The position numbers were made by a program, and so were the translations under genes. A stretch of 64,000 nucleotides of DNA from Desmodus rotundus (lineage: Eukaryota > Chordata > Mammalia > Chiroptera > Phyllostomidae), in the NCBI RefSeq assembly GCF_022682495.2, contig NC_071390.1:106812294-106876293 (forward strand), read 5' to 3'. Numbering within the stretch: position 1 is the stretch's first letter; every line of letters begins with the position of its first letter. This document shows positions 33,721-46,547 of the stretch, one piece after another. The notes under the pieces were generated by a model. It worked only from the letters and a program-made list of their open reading frames with translations, searched no databases and was not told the origin of the DNA.

Positions 33721-35728
33721 GCGTCAGAAATGAATAATTCATCTCTGCCATGTCTTTAGTGGAGCTGTTCTGTCATGACATCAAATACTGTGCCACTGTG
33801 GAAAGGGCCAGTGGGAAGTCCAGCATCCTGACTGCTGGCTGCTGGTGCTGTCACCTGGCTCCCGGTACCTGATGTGGAGGGACCACGGACACTCTGGGAG
33901 CCTCATGGGCCTTAATGTAGTGTGTGTGTGAGCATGTGCGTGTGTTTGGGGTTGGAGACCGGGGGACAAATAATGCTTCTGTCAACTGTGAACTCCTGGG
34001 CTGATTTTTGTGCAAAAATAGCCCACTCTGCTTCATTCCCTTCACTTCTGTACCTGACACCAGGGAGTGACATCCATGCAGATACCAGAACTCCCACATC
34101 CTAATTCAGCTGTATGCCCCTTTTGTAGAGTCTAAAAATAGGGTAAAAAGTTAAAAGAGTGATATTCAGAAAGAGGAATTAACCTGAAAGATACTGTTTT
34201 GGGCAGTGCCTTCCTAGAGGCTGGAATACCAATCTGTGCAGCTGTGTTGCTCTGAGATGGGCAGAGGTTCCTGATGAAAATCTAACACTGAATCCAAGCA
34301 CACAAGGGCAGTGTGTACTTGTGTTTGTAGCACCTACCATCAAGATCTATACATAAGAAAGCTAACTCAGAAACTGCCACAGAAAGGAAAGTATCTGAGA
34401 ATGGTAGAGAAAAGGTTTTACAGGGAGTTCTCTGATGACGAGGGAGCTGAGGAGAGCAGGATCCCTGACTGCACCCAGCAGCCCCCCACCCCTGCTCCAG
34501 CATGATATATTTCAGTAGGTGTCACTGCCCCCAGTGCTGGATAGAGGGCTCCACTCAGACAATAAATTGCAAGAGCCCTGAAGTTGTGCTCAGAGGAGGC
34601 AGAGCTCACCTTTGAAAAGAAATTCCTTCTTTTCATTTAAAGAAGTTCATGCCCCTGTAATGAGTTTTTTCAAATACATCTCATTACATCATTTCCAAAA
34701 CATTTTCATCAGGCAAGTGCAGTCCTTTGACCATGAGCAATTCTATGTTCCAAACAAAGGGATTCCCTGTGATCAGAATTTAGAACTGTATGCATCTCCA
34801 AGACTCTGTCCCACTTCAGAGACAGCTATCCTCCTGAGGGGTGGGGAGGAGGAACAAAGGCAGGAGGGGCAGAAGCTCTGGGCTGCTATGGAGTGTTTGT
34901 CCCTCTCTTTGTTCTCGGTTTGATGTGTTCAGTGATTTGCAAAAAGTACAGTGAAATTGTTCTTACCCATAATATTCAACACACCCTGATCAGAACTAAA
35001 CTCCCTTCAACAGCTAATATCGACTCAGCGTCCAGTGCCCTGGGGACAGTAGATTCATTGATTCCCCAGATTTTGTGCTGGGCATGGCCCACCAACATGG
35101 ATCATGCTTCTCGAAAGGAGAGGCTATGGGGTAACTGTTTGTTAACGTCATTTTAGTTCAAGGTTACATCTCAGAAAACTAAATGGACCCAATATTGTGA
35201 TATCTACTTTTAAACACCAACCAAAGAATTGTAAAAACCTGGGATTTGGTGCGAATCCATTGGGAGTCTAAGTTTGTTCATCAGAAATATAAGCTCAGTA
35301 AAAATCACTTTTGGAAAAGATGCTATAATATCTTCTGGGGAAATGGTTAGATTAACAAATGAAAATCTATTGCTCACCCTCAGACCCTAGTTCTGTCATC
35401 TTCGGCCCACCCATTAAATGTACATCTTCTTTTTCAGCCTTTGTAACCTTCATATCCTAATCCCTTCTTCCCTTTGCCTCACAAACCCTGCCTCAGGACC
35501 AACTGGGGTGATCTAGGTTGAGAAGGTTGAATACAAAAGTATGTCTGGCATTATTATTCTGTTATCCAAATAGAAATTATAAAGTTTGAGTACACAATCC
35601 AGAACTATTCTTATAAATGAAACAAAATTATGTGAAAAAGAGTGACAGATTAGTGCAATATGCTGAGTGGTGTCCATCTGGGAGGAGATTCCAGACTCCC
35701 AGTTCACCACCCTTGTGAGAGCAACCAC

Positions 35729-35740
35729 GGGGGGGGGGGG
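35729..35740 (+). repeat. Poly-G run of 12
   Basis: Twelve consecutive G residues sit in otherwise average sequence. A run of 11 occurs at 50789-50799. Confidence 0.9.
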
Positions 35741-36014
35741 TGGCAGTTGAGCAGGGTAGGTAATTCCTTTGCATTAAACTTTGCATAGGGATTTCCTAAT
35801 GGAACCGAGGAAAGGAAATCCCATATAAAGTATGCTATTTTCCAAAGGGATTTCCTTGGCTATAATTCTCTGTGTCACACAATAACACAGTGATTCTGCT
35901 GGGAGTTTATAGGGAACCATCTGTGTGGGTGAGAAAAACAGTCCAATGATGTTAACCATTGCAAAGAAGGCAGCAGAAATGGAGCAAGATTAAGCTGGCT
36001 TCCTGGTCTGTTTT

Positions 36015-36150
36015 GAGCTGTGTCCTCGGGAGGTCAGGTAGCTTATCAATGCCTTAGTTTGGCATGTAAAGACATGGACCTCTCAGAATTATGAGAAAGC
36101 TAAATAATTTAGCAACTATAAAGTCCTAGGAGATGAAAGGCACAACAGCA
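36015..36150 (+). mobile_element. MIR SINE fragment
   Basis: TGTGTCCTCGGGAGGTCAGG, TAGCTTATCAATGCCTTAGT, TTGGCATGTAAAGACATGG and GAATTATGAGAAAGCTAAAT follow the sense MIR 3' half. Confidence 0.55.
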
Positions 36151-37192
36151 ATTCAAATTATTTATTTTATTAGGAGACACCATCAACAGAAGGAAAAGTA
36201 AAATGCTCTTTGATGGATGTCCAGTTCAACTGATGAGAGCATTGTCCTCCTACCTCAGAATCTATGAGATTTAACTGCCTCAAATAATTGCTTACCCTCC
36301 TACTCTGTTTCATCTCTTCTATATAAGAATTATCTTCAGTAGTTTTTCTTCAGGGGTTACCCCGCTCCTTGCATTCTGACATTCCTCAGAAAATTGAACA
36401 AAATAAGTTGGCATAAATCCCCAAAGAGAAGCATGCCTCTTCATTATGGTGATTATGTTCTATGTGGAGACTTTTTCATAAAAAGAAGTAGGTATCAAAG
36501 TTTTAATTTAAGTTCAAAAGACAGTAAATTGCTAGTGACTAAAACCCAGTTGTTAGAGGGAGAACTTTTCTTTTAAACTAGGAAAGCTTTTTCAGCAGGC
36601 CACCTTTCCTGATAAAAAGGGTGGCCCCCTATTTAATCTCAGTAAACATAGTCAGAACCTCAAAGGGGCAATTCGCCCAACTAGAAAGCAGGCAGCCACC
36701 TTCCTTGATGCACCTAGTTAATTGACCCCCTAACTAGGGGGTCTTGAGTGAAACCCTCTCTCCAATCTGGTTTCTTCATTTGGGCCAGTGTGCCTGGCCT
36801 CTTGTCCAGTCTCTTCCACATAAATGACTAGATGGGCCCAGTTTTTACTGCAGCCTCCAACCAGGCCACAGGTTCACAGGCTTTGATTAACCAGTGACCA
36901 AAATAGGGAGAGGACCTAGGTGCTTTTCTGCCTTAGGAGTATAGACCAACAGGGAAGGGACTATACCAATTTAATGGCTCAAAATTCTCATGTTTTGAAT
37001 TACCACAATCATGAATTATCACATTTTCTTTGGCCAAAATCTGGAAGATGGCCTAAGAAAGAATCTTTGTGACATCTCTTGTATTAAGTAGTCAAGAAAA
37101 ACAAAAGAAACATTGAATTTTAAAAATAAAATTTTCTGGATTTTTTTTTTTTTTGGTTAATGAGAAAAATGTTTAGTTGATTAAGTACTACA

Positions 37193-37873
37193 TGAGAAGT
37201 TACATCTGGAAAGAGTCCAACCATTGTTAATATAACAAGAATGGTTTTCATGACATTGATGCAACCTGGCAGCCAAGGAAAGTGGACTGGAATGTGCATA
37301 TGTGAACAATGATGACTTCACTGTACTAGTCAATGGGGGTGGTAGATGTCATTGAGTGAGCATGTGTATTGTGTGGTTGTCACATTCAAAAAGACTGAGT
37401 GAGTAGAGCAATGAACTTGCATCAAATTTTGCATTAAGTTTAAACACTCCTCCACAGATACTATTTGGATAATTAAGAATGCCCCTGCTATGGGCAACTG
37501 GTGATTGACAGCTTCATCACAACAATGCATCCACTCATGTATCATGTCTCACACAGAGTTTTTTTTGCAAAACACCAAATCACCCAGGTGACTCAGCCCC
37601 CTACAGCCCAGATTTGGCTCTCCCTGACACTTCTGTTTTTTCCCAAAACTAAAATCACCTTTGACAGGGAAGAGATTTTATACCATCAATGTGATTCAGG
37701 AAAATATGATGGGGCAGCTGATGGAGATTAGGAGAACTGTGTGAGGTCCCAAGGTGCCTACTTTGAAGGGAACTGAGGTGCCATTGTCTTGTGTACAATG
37801 TTTCTTGTATCTTCTTCAATAAATGTCTCTATTTTTCATATTACATGGATGGATACTTCCTGGACAGGCCTCA
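37193..37873 (+). mobile_element. Mariner copy B, internally deleted
   Basis: The right end is GGACAGGCCTCA followed by TA (37874-37875). The left end TGAGAAGTTACATCTGG is diverged and preceded by CA, a likely decayed TA. It is collinear with copy A throughout (ACAATGATGACTTCACTGTA, ACTAGTCAATGGGGGTGGTA, GTCCCAAGGTGCCTACTTTG). The transposase start codon is AAG instead of ATG. The second catalytic Asp is mutated to Asn (AAC 37521-37523) and the third is GAC 37626-37628. The distance is exactly 105 nt, so 34 residues lie between them, the DD34D mariner spacing. The same internal part of the gene is missing as in copy A. The copy is inactive. Confidence 0.88.
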
Positions 37874-37954
37874 TATATTTGGCCCCATCTATTTAAGAAT
37901 CCTAGGGTGAGAAAGATGATGACAACCTTGAGGAACAAACTGAATAATACAAAT

Positions 37955-38269
37955 TATCTTAGTCATTCAGGCTGTGATGAAATAGTGCTACAGACTGCAT
38001 GAATGACAAAAAGCAGGAGCTTATTTCTTACATTTATGGAGGTTGGGAATCCAGGATCAGGGTGCCAGCCTGGAGGGTTCTGGTGAGAACCTTCTCATGG
38101 AAGCTGAGGAGCTCTCTGAGTCTCTTTTATAAGGTCACCAATCCCATCATAGTGACTGCACCCTCATGACCTCATGATCTCCAAGAGGCCCCACCTCCTA
38201 ATATCATCCCACTGGGGTTAGGTTTCAACATATGAATTTTGGGGGAACACAGACCTTTAGTCCATCGCA
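37955..38269 (-). mobile_element. ERVL-MaLR (MLT1/MST-like) LTR, antisense
   Basis: The plus strand reads TATCTTAGTCATTCAGGCTG, GAGGTTGGGAATCCAGGATC, GTCTCTTTTATAAGGTCACC, CACCCTCATGACCTCATGAT, GGCCCCACCTCCTAATATCA, GTTTCAACATATGAATTTTG and ends TTTAGTCCATCGCA. It sits 81 bp downstream of mariner copy B. Confidence 0.88.
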
Positions 38270-38359
38270 CAAATGCTCTGGCCCTGTATAAATACCTGCT
38301 ATATGAAGTGTCTACTTATTTCTAGTCCTGGGACTCAGAGCGGCTCTGAAGGGGTACAC

Positions 38360-38535
38360 GTGGGGCTTAAAATCTGGGTTGTCATTCATGTGTGTGAGGA
38401 TTGGGCAGGTGACAAAGGCTGTCTGAGCCTCAGTTTCCATACCACAAGATCGGTATGGGCTCATGTATAAAATGAACAGTGTGGTGTCTGGCACCAAGAA
38501 GGTATATAATAAGCGCTATTTGCCTCTTTCATTTT
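38360..38535 (+). mobile_element. MIR SINE
   Basis: GGGCTTAAAATCTGGGTTGT, ATTGGGCAGGTGACAAAGGC, CTGAGCCTCAGTTTCCATAC, ATGTATAAAATGAACAGTG and GGTATATAATAAGCGCTATT cover most of MIR in sense. Confidence 0.7.
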
Positions 38536-38954
38536 CATCAGCACTTAGAGAAGGGAGAACTCAAACATGGTGTTGAGCAGCCTGTGAGTTATTTTAACGA
38601 AGGAGATTTGATAATGGACACCTTCCATTCATCACAACCTGTGTTAGGCTGCAGCAAGAATGTGCATTTGTTCCAAGGGTTTCTGAAGGTGCAGGTTTAC
38701 AGCTATCTAGAGGGGCAGTTATTAGATTAATTACTATATATGATATTTCATTAAGAAAGCTAGTTGTTGAACTCGTGCCATCTATAATATGAGTGATAAA
38801 AGACAAAGGACCAAAGAATTAGAGTCCGGTCTTTGCTTTTTTCCTTATAATATTAAACATATCTTCTACCTGGGTACTTTATACTTGAAATGCACATCTA
38901 TACTTGAAAATAGCTTATACCTGCATAGTTTTTACATTTTTCAGAGTGGTTTGA

Positions 38955-39110
38955 TGTATGTTATTTTATTTTATCCTAACAATACCATGGTGAGTTCAAG
39001 GGATGTTTGGGATGAAGAAACTTAATAATTGATTTTTGAGAACTGATCAGTGGGTTGGAGACAGAGCTGAACCCAAATCTGCTCCGGTTCACTCCATTGC
39101 TAGTGTTCTT
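38955..39110 (-). mobile_element. MIR SINE, antisense
   Basis: TTTTATCCTAACAATACCAT, GGATGAAGAAACTTAATAAT, AGTGGGTTGGAGACAGAGCT and GAACCCAAATCTGCTCCGG follow the antisense MIR order. Confidence 0.6.
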
Positions 39111-39619
39111 TTCATTTTATTGTGGATTCCTGATTTAGAAGATTAACACCATGAGGAAGATGCATTTTATTCATGGCCAATTGCTAACTTCCATTGTGAC
39201 TACTCTTCCAAAGAGAACCTAGAATAAAACTGGCATTGATGGATGTCATGTAGTGAATAACTGTATCCGTGTACACATCTATACTTATGCATTTTATCGT
39301 CTGCTTCTTGATAAAATTGTTTTGAAACACATCAAATTACAATGAGGATAATAAAGATGTTAAGCTACATGGACACAGGATATAAACTTGATCCGTGTTT
39401 AAAACAGACTGAATTAAGAAGGGGACCTGGACTAGCAGGTCTGTGATTTAAGCACAGTGATAAATGTGTATTTTAGGTTAGAGACATCATTGCTTTGAGT
39501 TCTGACAGCTTGCAGTTAGAGATTCTACACCGTGAGTTTTGATCATGCTTGCAGTTAAATAGACTATTTTATGACATTAGATTATGGTTGAATTTCCAAG
39601 TCACTTATGTTTTGGATCT
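39111..39619. other. Unassigned AT-rich sequence
   Basis: No gene or repeat is recognised. Confidence 0.5.
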
Positions 39620-39750
39620 TATGGTATATGACCAATTTTTTGAGCACTAAGTTAAATCTTTTACAAACATCAAGTCATTTATTTTTATCTTCATTGGCAT
39701 CTGTTGAGGTAGGGATTACCATTGTTTCATCAATGAAGATACCAAGGCTT
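39620..39750 (-). mobile_element. MIR SINE, antisense
   Basis: TTTTTTGAGCACTAAGTTAA, AAACATCAAGTCATTTATTT, GAGGTAGGGATTACCATTG and AATGAAGATACCAAGGCTTC match antisense MIR. Confidence 0.6.
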
Positions 39751-39805
39751 CAGACATTTCTCCTGTTGGCCACTCCAGACCACTCAGTTTTGTCCCCAAC
39801 TCAGG

Positions 39806-40166
39806 TGCTAGTCAGCTCTGCTTCGTGACAAATACCACGCAGACTAAGGGGCTCAAACAACAGACATTTATTCTCTCATAGTCCTGGAACTGGAAACTCA
39901 GAGATCAGATGTGGGCAAGGATGGTCTCCTGAGGCTTCTCTCCTTCATTTGTAGATGGCTGGCTTCTCCTTGTGGCCTTACTTTGTCATCCTTCTGTGCA
40001 TGATTGTGTCCTGATCTCCTCTTCTTATATGTCACATTGGATTAGGGCTACCCCAATGGCCTCATTTACCTTAATTTCCTCTTTAAATACAGTCACATTA
40101 CAATGTTCTAGGGATTGAGGATTCAACACATAATTTCTGGGAAGACACATTTCATCCTATAATAGC
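39806..40166 (-). mobile_element. ERVL-MaLR (MLT1A/B-like) LTR, antisense
   Basis: The plus strand shows TGACAAATACCACGCAGACT, ACAGACATTTATTCTCTCAT, CTTGTGGCCTTACTTTGTCA, TCTTATATGTCACATTGGAT, TAGGGCTACCCCAATGGCCT and GGATTCAACACATAATTTCT, the antisense MLT1 order. Confidence 0.8.
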
Positions 40167-42253
40167 TTCTCTTCTGTCCTTCATTTTAAGAAGAACATCA
40201 GAGACCTTTGAGACTGACAAAGATGACATGAATACTCTGCTTTTACACCATCATCAAATGAGCTCTTCATCCTCCTTTATCCTCTTTGTCCTTTGGACCC
40301 TGGCTCATGGTAACAAAGATCAAGGGAGAGCAGGGTGATTGGCATCTCTAGTAACTAAAGTTGCTATGCTCCTCTCACAGAAGCCTGCTCCTTGACGGTG
40401 GATGAGGTTCCATGGGGGCCACATTTTCCAGGAAATCACCAAAGGCATTTGTGTCACACCCAGGCAAACCTTTCCTAGCATGGAACACCAGCATGGTGGG
40501 AGACAAATGTTGCTTCTATGTCTAATTTAGCTAGAGAATGAGGTTGTTCCCCTTGATGTTGCTTTTGACGTTATGTGACTATTGTGGAATAATTTCCTTC
40601 ACTCTGATGTACAGCTCAGGAAAAGCATGCATTTCAGAAGGCCAAGTTTATCCTCCAACTTGCTGGGTGGTTGGAGCCCAGATGGATATGCTTCTGGAGG
40701 TTTCTTTTGAGCAGCAGTGGAAGTTGGGAGTTGGGGGTGTGGATGCTCTCGAAGGGGCTTCATAGAGGACTCGTGTCAGCAACCCTCTACAAACTGAGTT
40801 TCCTACCGAAACATCCTACCTACCTGCAAAAAATGAGTTGTCTCCAACAAATAATCATACTTAATATGGTGTTCCAAATCTTCCCATTTAACAGCTTAAG
40901 TTGGTCTGGTTGGGGTTGAATTAGCCAATTATTAATGCAAAGCACAAGTCAGACCTTTGATAATTACTATCTGAGTTTACTGAGTGACCAGAAAAACAGG
41001 AGAAGAAGCATCAGTCTCTGACTATCATAAGCCTGGAGGACACTGCAGCTTTCCCCAGAAACATATTGTCCTCTGGAGCATATATGGACATGTTCTCTTA
41101 GCTAGAAATAGAAATGGGTCATGGTGGGGGGCAGTGAATCTGAAAAGGAGAGGGGAAGCCAGATAATCTCAAGTCTTTACTGCTTTGGGAATATTGCAAA
41201 ATTAAGTGGAAATGACTCTCTAGATTCATTTGCACAGTTTGCATCTGACTCAGCCATGACCCCTCCTGGCTCCTTCTCTTCCTTCCATTGCGTTTGCTGA
41301 GGGTGTGGCAGATGTTAGAATAAGGGAAGGGGGCAGTAGATTAAGGTAGCTGAGACCAGTCTCCCGCCTGTAGGAGCACAGATGTACAACATCACAGGAC
41401 TTTGCACCAGACTCAGTTGCCCTCTGTGGAATGTTAGAATATTATGTTTCTAACAAAGACGCTAAGACCTCTGGTAAGTGCAAGGCTAATGTAATTTGTT
41501 GAATCACAAACTGCCCCAAGTCCAGGCTGCAAGTCACACAAGAGTAAGGCTCCATTCCCTCAGTATCCTGTTCCAGGTGGGGACACCAATATCACCCTTG
41601 TATCTGATTTTACTACTTTAGCCTGCACATCTCATAATCCTACTGAGAAATGTCTTTCTAATCTCCTATTAACTTTGACACACATTTGGGGTGTCTTATA
41701 TTAGAATCTGTTTTGTTGAATTAGAGTCCTATTTCCTCAGTAAGATGATTGCAGACTCTCAAAGGGACAGACATGTTTTACATGCACAACTTAAAATCTC
41801 CCTTCACGTTTGGAAGAAATTGCTTAGTTTTGCACTTAATATTTCTTAATAGAATTGTTGTCTCTTCTAGTTTAATGATCTCTTTTTAATACTTTTTGAA
41901 GGAGTGGCTAATTGTATTTTCTTCATAAGCTTTACAAATGATGTGAAGAATAACTTCCAGCAGGCACGAGTAGAAGCAGGGACATGGAATAGGTTCCTGC
42001 CTTTTGGGGACTGAATATGGCCATCCAGGGACAGAAGGCTGCCTGTGCATGAAAAGAAACAGAGGGACTGGAGAGAACATGGACCCAACAAGGCTCTGTG
42101 GGTGGAGGGAGAGGGAACAAATAAGAGGAGTTAAGAATGACTCCCACATTTCCAATTTGAGCTGCTGGGGTGATGGGAGATACATTTTGCCATAATAAGG
42201 TCACATTTTCCACTTTTTCAGTTCAGTTTCTTACCCTGCTCTGTAGTCTGTCT
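40167..42253. other. Unassigned non-coding sequence
   Basis: No gene is recognised. Open frames of up to 99 codons overlap on both strands near 41900-42200 and lack motifs. Part of 41680-41780 may be a decayed L2 but is too diverged to call. Confidence 0.45.
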
Positions 42254-42513
42254 CAGCTATTTTCACCGTGCCACAGAGTTTTTAAAACATGCACTCCCTG
42301 ACTATTTAGTCAGGGCACTGACCCCTTTTCACTTAGATTGTCAAATAAAAAAATGACAACAGCCAACATAATAGCCATCTGGTATGAATGAACCAAAATT
42401 ATACCCATTTTTTGTCAGATAGGCAAAAAACATAATATATATTTTTAGTGTGCCACAGAATTTTGGTAATTAGTTTATGTGTGCCATGAGATGAAAAGGT
42501 CTGCAAATTGCTG
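42254..42513. mobile_element. hAT-type MITE, 260 bp
   Basis: The ends form imperfect terminal inverted repeats: left CAGCTATTTTCAC and right CTGCAAATTGCTG, which match at about 10 of 13 positions when one is inverted. The flanking octamers GTCTGTCT (42246-42253) and GTCTCTCC (42514-42521) match at 6 of 8, as expected for the 8-bp hAT target duplication. The interior includes TGCCACAGAATTTTGGTAAT and TTAGTTTATGTGTGCCATGA, wording I recall from a repeat common in bat genomes. There is no transposase. Confidence 0.75.
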
Positions 42514-45500
42514 GTCTCTCCCTTGGAGATGGAAGGCAGAGGTGGCAATGTCATGGTCAGAGTTGTTCTTGTTCTCTTAGGTTTTGAAGAATAAAAACTG
42601 AGATGAGAAGTGGATTGCTCAGATCTCCCCACCCTGTGGATTTGTTCTGGGACTAAGAACACAGATTTTCTTTAACTTCTCCTGTGTAGGCTCTGAGTGG
42701 TTGGGCAGAGATACAGACAAATCTCTTCTGGAATCTCAGTTGTTCTTACAGCCCTAAGAGATCATCAAGCTGATAGTCCTTTTCCAGGAAATCGTAAATC
42801 GGTGGAATATTCCTGTGGCGTGAGGAGCTCAAACTTCGGTGAGATTGGACTTGACTGATGGTTTGGGCATGATGGCAGCAGGCTTTCCTTGTATGGAAGT
42901 TTTCCTCTCCTGCTCCACAGAAACTCACAAGCTATGAGTTAACTCCTTCAGTATTTTCTACCGCGAGAATGCCACATAGTCCAAGCAGAAATTATGACAA
43001 GTCAGCTTGACAAGCAACTAAATAAAGAGTTAAATTGGGTTTTCACCTAAATTTTGAAACAACTTTGTAATGTACTATGTCTGCCTTACTTTTTTAAAAA
43101 AACACTAGACATTGTTTTCCAAAATGATGCCAACTTTTAAAAAAAGCTGATAGTATCATTATTTTATCTTGCTTTGTCTATTTGTGGCATTTTTTCAAGA
43201 ATGTATCTAAGTTTTGGGCCCAAGTCACAGCTTGGTAAAATTCAGGTCTTGGTTCACAGGGCTGGAGCAAGGGCTGAGGTCCAAATTTCTAACAAGCTTG
43301 CAGGTGGTGCCCTGTTACTTGTCCACAGGCAGCACTAGGGAAGAATACCTGGAAAGTTGTGAAGGATGTACCTCTGGGCCGCCGGAGATAATAGGTGGCC
43401 ATGCAGTTCCTACAGTTCCCAGGGGAGTTCTCTAAAGTACAGGAAGTGTTTGCACCCTGTAGCCAGTGGTGGTTGGGCAGTATTTCCTGGAGCATAGTCC
43501 TTTGGACTGAACATGGCACGGTGAGGCACTCAGCTGTGGGACCAGTGCCAGGTCCTGAATGGTGGCCACTCAGCATAAGGCAGTGGTGGACCCACATGTA
43601 GAGGCGTGGGTGGATATCTGGCCTGTGGTGCTGTGGAAGAAACCCCTTATCTCACCCACAGGAGAGACCGGGACTCAACTCCTCACACAGTCTGCATAAT
43701 GCTTACTGCAGTGGGGTCCAGCCATGTGCAGGAGTGTCTTCTTATGGGGGAGGTGTCCAATCTGGTACCATGTCCACTCCTGGCCTTTCTTTAATCTAGG
43801 TCACAATTTATAAGAGATGCAGATTTTCTGGATCTGGTTCTTGATGTATCTTCTGCAGGAGTGAGCCAGGAAGAGGTGCCGGTGGGGCGGGTTGGTGTGG
43901 TTAGCGTGAATTGTGGATGGAGCATCCGCCTCCTCCAGCCAGAGCCAGGCTGCAGGTTAGAAGAGCACCTCTGATCTGTTCATAGTGAGGCCTGCAGCCT
44001 CAGCCATGTTCCTGCCACCTCCAGAACATAACACATCCCTAAAGACCGGTGGAAGTCATCACATGAACATGAGATGAAGTGGGGCTTGGGGGTGTGTATG
44101 TGGCTATGGGTTGTGGTGTGGGCCTGGAGTGGGGATGGAAAACGCCCTCATGGGAAATTCACTGGGCGTCTTAACCAGCTGGCCCATAGCTATAAGAGGG
44201 TGAGCCCTGCACAGGGCACTGCACGGGGAGTGACACCCCGTGGACATGGGAGTTACCTAGTTCTGGCCCAAAGCGTAGCTTTTTCACTTAATTGTGCAGC
44301 TGGTATACCAATTCCTTAACCACTCTGAGTCACAATTCCCTCATTGTAAGCAAACATCTGTATAATAATAAATCTGGCCTCCCTGGCCGTGGAAAGGTTG
44401 AAATGAGAGGTAGCCCTTAGAGTCACCAACGAGGCTTCTTTCTCTTCAGCTCCCTTCCTGGTTGCAGAGAGAAAGAGGTCAGAACATCAGGCGGCAGTGA
44501 AATGCTGTGGGGCACACAGAAGTGAAATGTGTGGTGCAGGGGGGACACTGCAGACCTGCTGGCCATGGCAGTGTCAGCATCAGGTTCTGGGCGAGACCCT
44601 TAATCCCCCCCACTAGGGGAACACTGGCCCTCTAGGTGTGACCGGGCTCCCTCAGCACTGAGTGTAGCAGATGCAGGGCCAGCAGTGCATTTAGGGTGGG
44701 GAAGCAGGGGCCTGGCCCAACCTTCCCTGGGAGGCCTGGAAAGCCAGAGGCAGGATGCTCCTCCCAGATACGATGCTCACCGGCAAGGTCCTGGGGTCCA
44801 GGCTGGTGGCTGTCCAGGGCCAGTTGCCTTGAAGAAAGACTTAACAAGTCAACTCTTCTCTCTCCTCCTGCTCAGCTTTCTGCCACAGCTTATCGGGTAG
44901 GTATTATTCACAATGAAATGTCAAAACACTTAGTCCTTAGTCCCAGAACAAATAATTTAGTTTTTTTGTTGATTTTGTTTTGTTTTTTTTTCCTCCTTTA
45001 AAATTAGAAGGAGTTTAATTTCCAGCTACTATTTTGGTGTTATAAGGACATTATTATCTGACTGTTGCATTAATATGATCCTAGAAAATTGACCAAAGGA
45101 TGATGATAATGAATAGATGTTTTGTCTGAAAAAGCACTAATTTTAGTTGAGATAAAATTTTAAGTTTTAGAGAATAAGGAAAAGGAAAATGGATAATTCC
45201 AAAATGAGAATATAAACAAAGCTTTAACCCGAGCAAGACCAGAATATATAGGTTAAACCGGTGTGGTGTGTCAGAGTAGGGTTTTCTACCAGGACACCAT
45301 CGGTGAATTTTGCTGTGGATTCTTCATCCTGGTATTATCTTCCTTGAGGCTCACGTGTCCTTGTGTCCCCATACGACCAAGGCTCACAGATCCAGCCCTG
45401 CACATGTCACTGTTTGCAATGTTGTCCCAGATTATAGCCACTGGTTTTCAAATGTGCTCTTTATATGCAGACTAGATCCTCTGAATCCCTATTGAAATAT

Positions 45501-46167
45501 AACCCATAGTTGTATGGGCCCTCCTAAGAAATAAATGTGGTTTTCTTTGTTTACTACCAACAACACAGTCTTTGTTTTGTATTTTAAACATTTTCTGAGG
45601 CCACAGGTACATTTTATAATTTACCATATCTGAGTTATTTAGGGTGATTCCCAGGGAACAGTATGATAAATTCAGGCCAGTGCAAGCACCTCTCTACATT
45701 TATTGATGATTTGAGACTCAATCAAGTAGTTCAGCACAAATATGCAGGAGAGTGCACTACATCCACGAGAGAGAACCAGGGGCTACATGCTTTCACAAAT
45801 ACCTACGATACAGACTCAGCCCCTCTCTGTGGGGAGTTAAAGTGTGTTTGCACACACAAAGAGACAGACTGTGAAATAATTCAGTAAGTGGCAAGGGCTT
45901 TAGGAGTGACACAGATTGTAAATTCTACAGAGGCTCAGAGGAGAGACAGATTGAGGGCTTTTGGACAAGACTGACTTCAGGGAGGATGTGTGAGAAAGCA
46001 GGAATGTTAGAAAATGGGACTAGTTCAGACAGCTAGGAGGGGCGGGCAGAGCTCCAGCAGGAGAATGCAGGGAGCCCAGCCAGGTGTGAGGAGGTGCCTG
46101 TGACTGTGTGTCCTGACGTAGCCCTTTAATTTAGCCTGGCTCACCTGGGCGTCAAGAGATTAGTGCC
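42514..46167. other. Unassigned sequence, partly GC-richer
   Basis: No gene is recognised. The 43200-44660 part is richer in G on the plus strand (for example GGGGCTTGGGGGTGTGTATG) and holds overlapping open frames of up to 102 codons without motifs. It could be decayed retroviral interior or simply unique DNA. A MIR lies at 44295-44425 and a T-run at about 44959-44992. Confidence 0.4.
44295..44425 (+). mobile_element. MIR SINE fragment
   Basis: CCAATTCCTTAACCACTCTG, AGTCACAATTCCCTCATTGT, CTGTATAATAATAAATCTGG and GGAAAGGTTGAAATGAGAGG follow sense MIR. Confidence 0.55.
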
Positions 46168-46547
46168 TGTCATGGTTGATTTTGTATGTCTACTTGGCTG
46201 ATCCATGGTGCCTGAGTATTTGGTCAAACATGCATCTAGACATTGCTGTGAAAGTATTTTTTAGATGAGATGAACATTTAAATCAGTAGACTGTGAGTGC
46301 AATGGGTTGCTCTCAAATGTGGGTGAGTCTCATCCAATCAGCTGAAGACCTTAAGATAAATGACTGAACCAACCCCTTACCCTCAGCTGAGTAGGAGGGA
46401 ACTCTGCCAGCAGATGGCCTTCAGACTAGAGCTGCAACATCAGCTCATCTCAGGTCTCCAGTCTGCTGGTCTAGCCTGCAGATTTTGAACTTGCCAGCCC
46501 CCATAATCACATTAGCCAATTTTCTCTGGGGAACTCTGACTAATACA
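46168..46547 (+). mobile_element. Ancient LTR, ERVL/MaLR-like
   Basis: It begins TGTCATGGTTGATTTTGTATG and has GTCTACTTGGCTGATCCATGG, GTATTTGGTCAAACATGC, TCATCCAATCAGCTGAAGAC, GCCAGCAGATGGCCTTCAGA, CCATAATCACATTAGCCAAT and the end GAACTCTGACTAATACA. I recognise it as a common old mammalian LTR type, but the subfamily is uncertain. No convincing target duplication remains. Confidence 0.7.

Larger units (their letters stand above)
32859..37192. other. Unassigned sequence with MIRs and one MER5-type hAT fragment
   Basis: It contains MIRs at 33010-33135 and 36015-36150, a MER5-like piece at 33572-33720, a G-run (35729-35740) and a short (GT)n-like patch near 33918-33947. No coding feature is supported. 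Frames of up to 103 codons (34612-34923) show no family motif. Confidence 0.45.
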
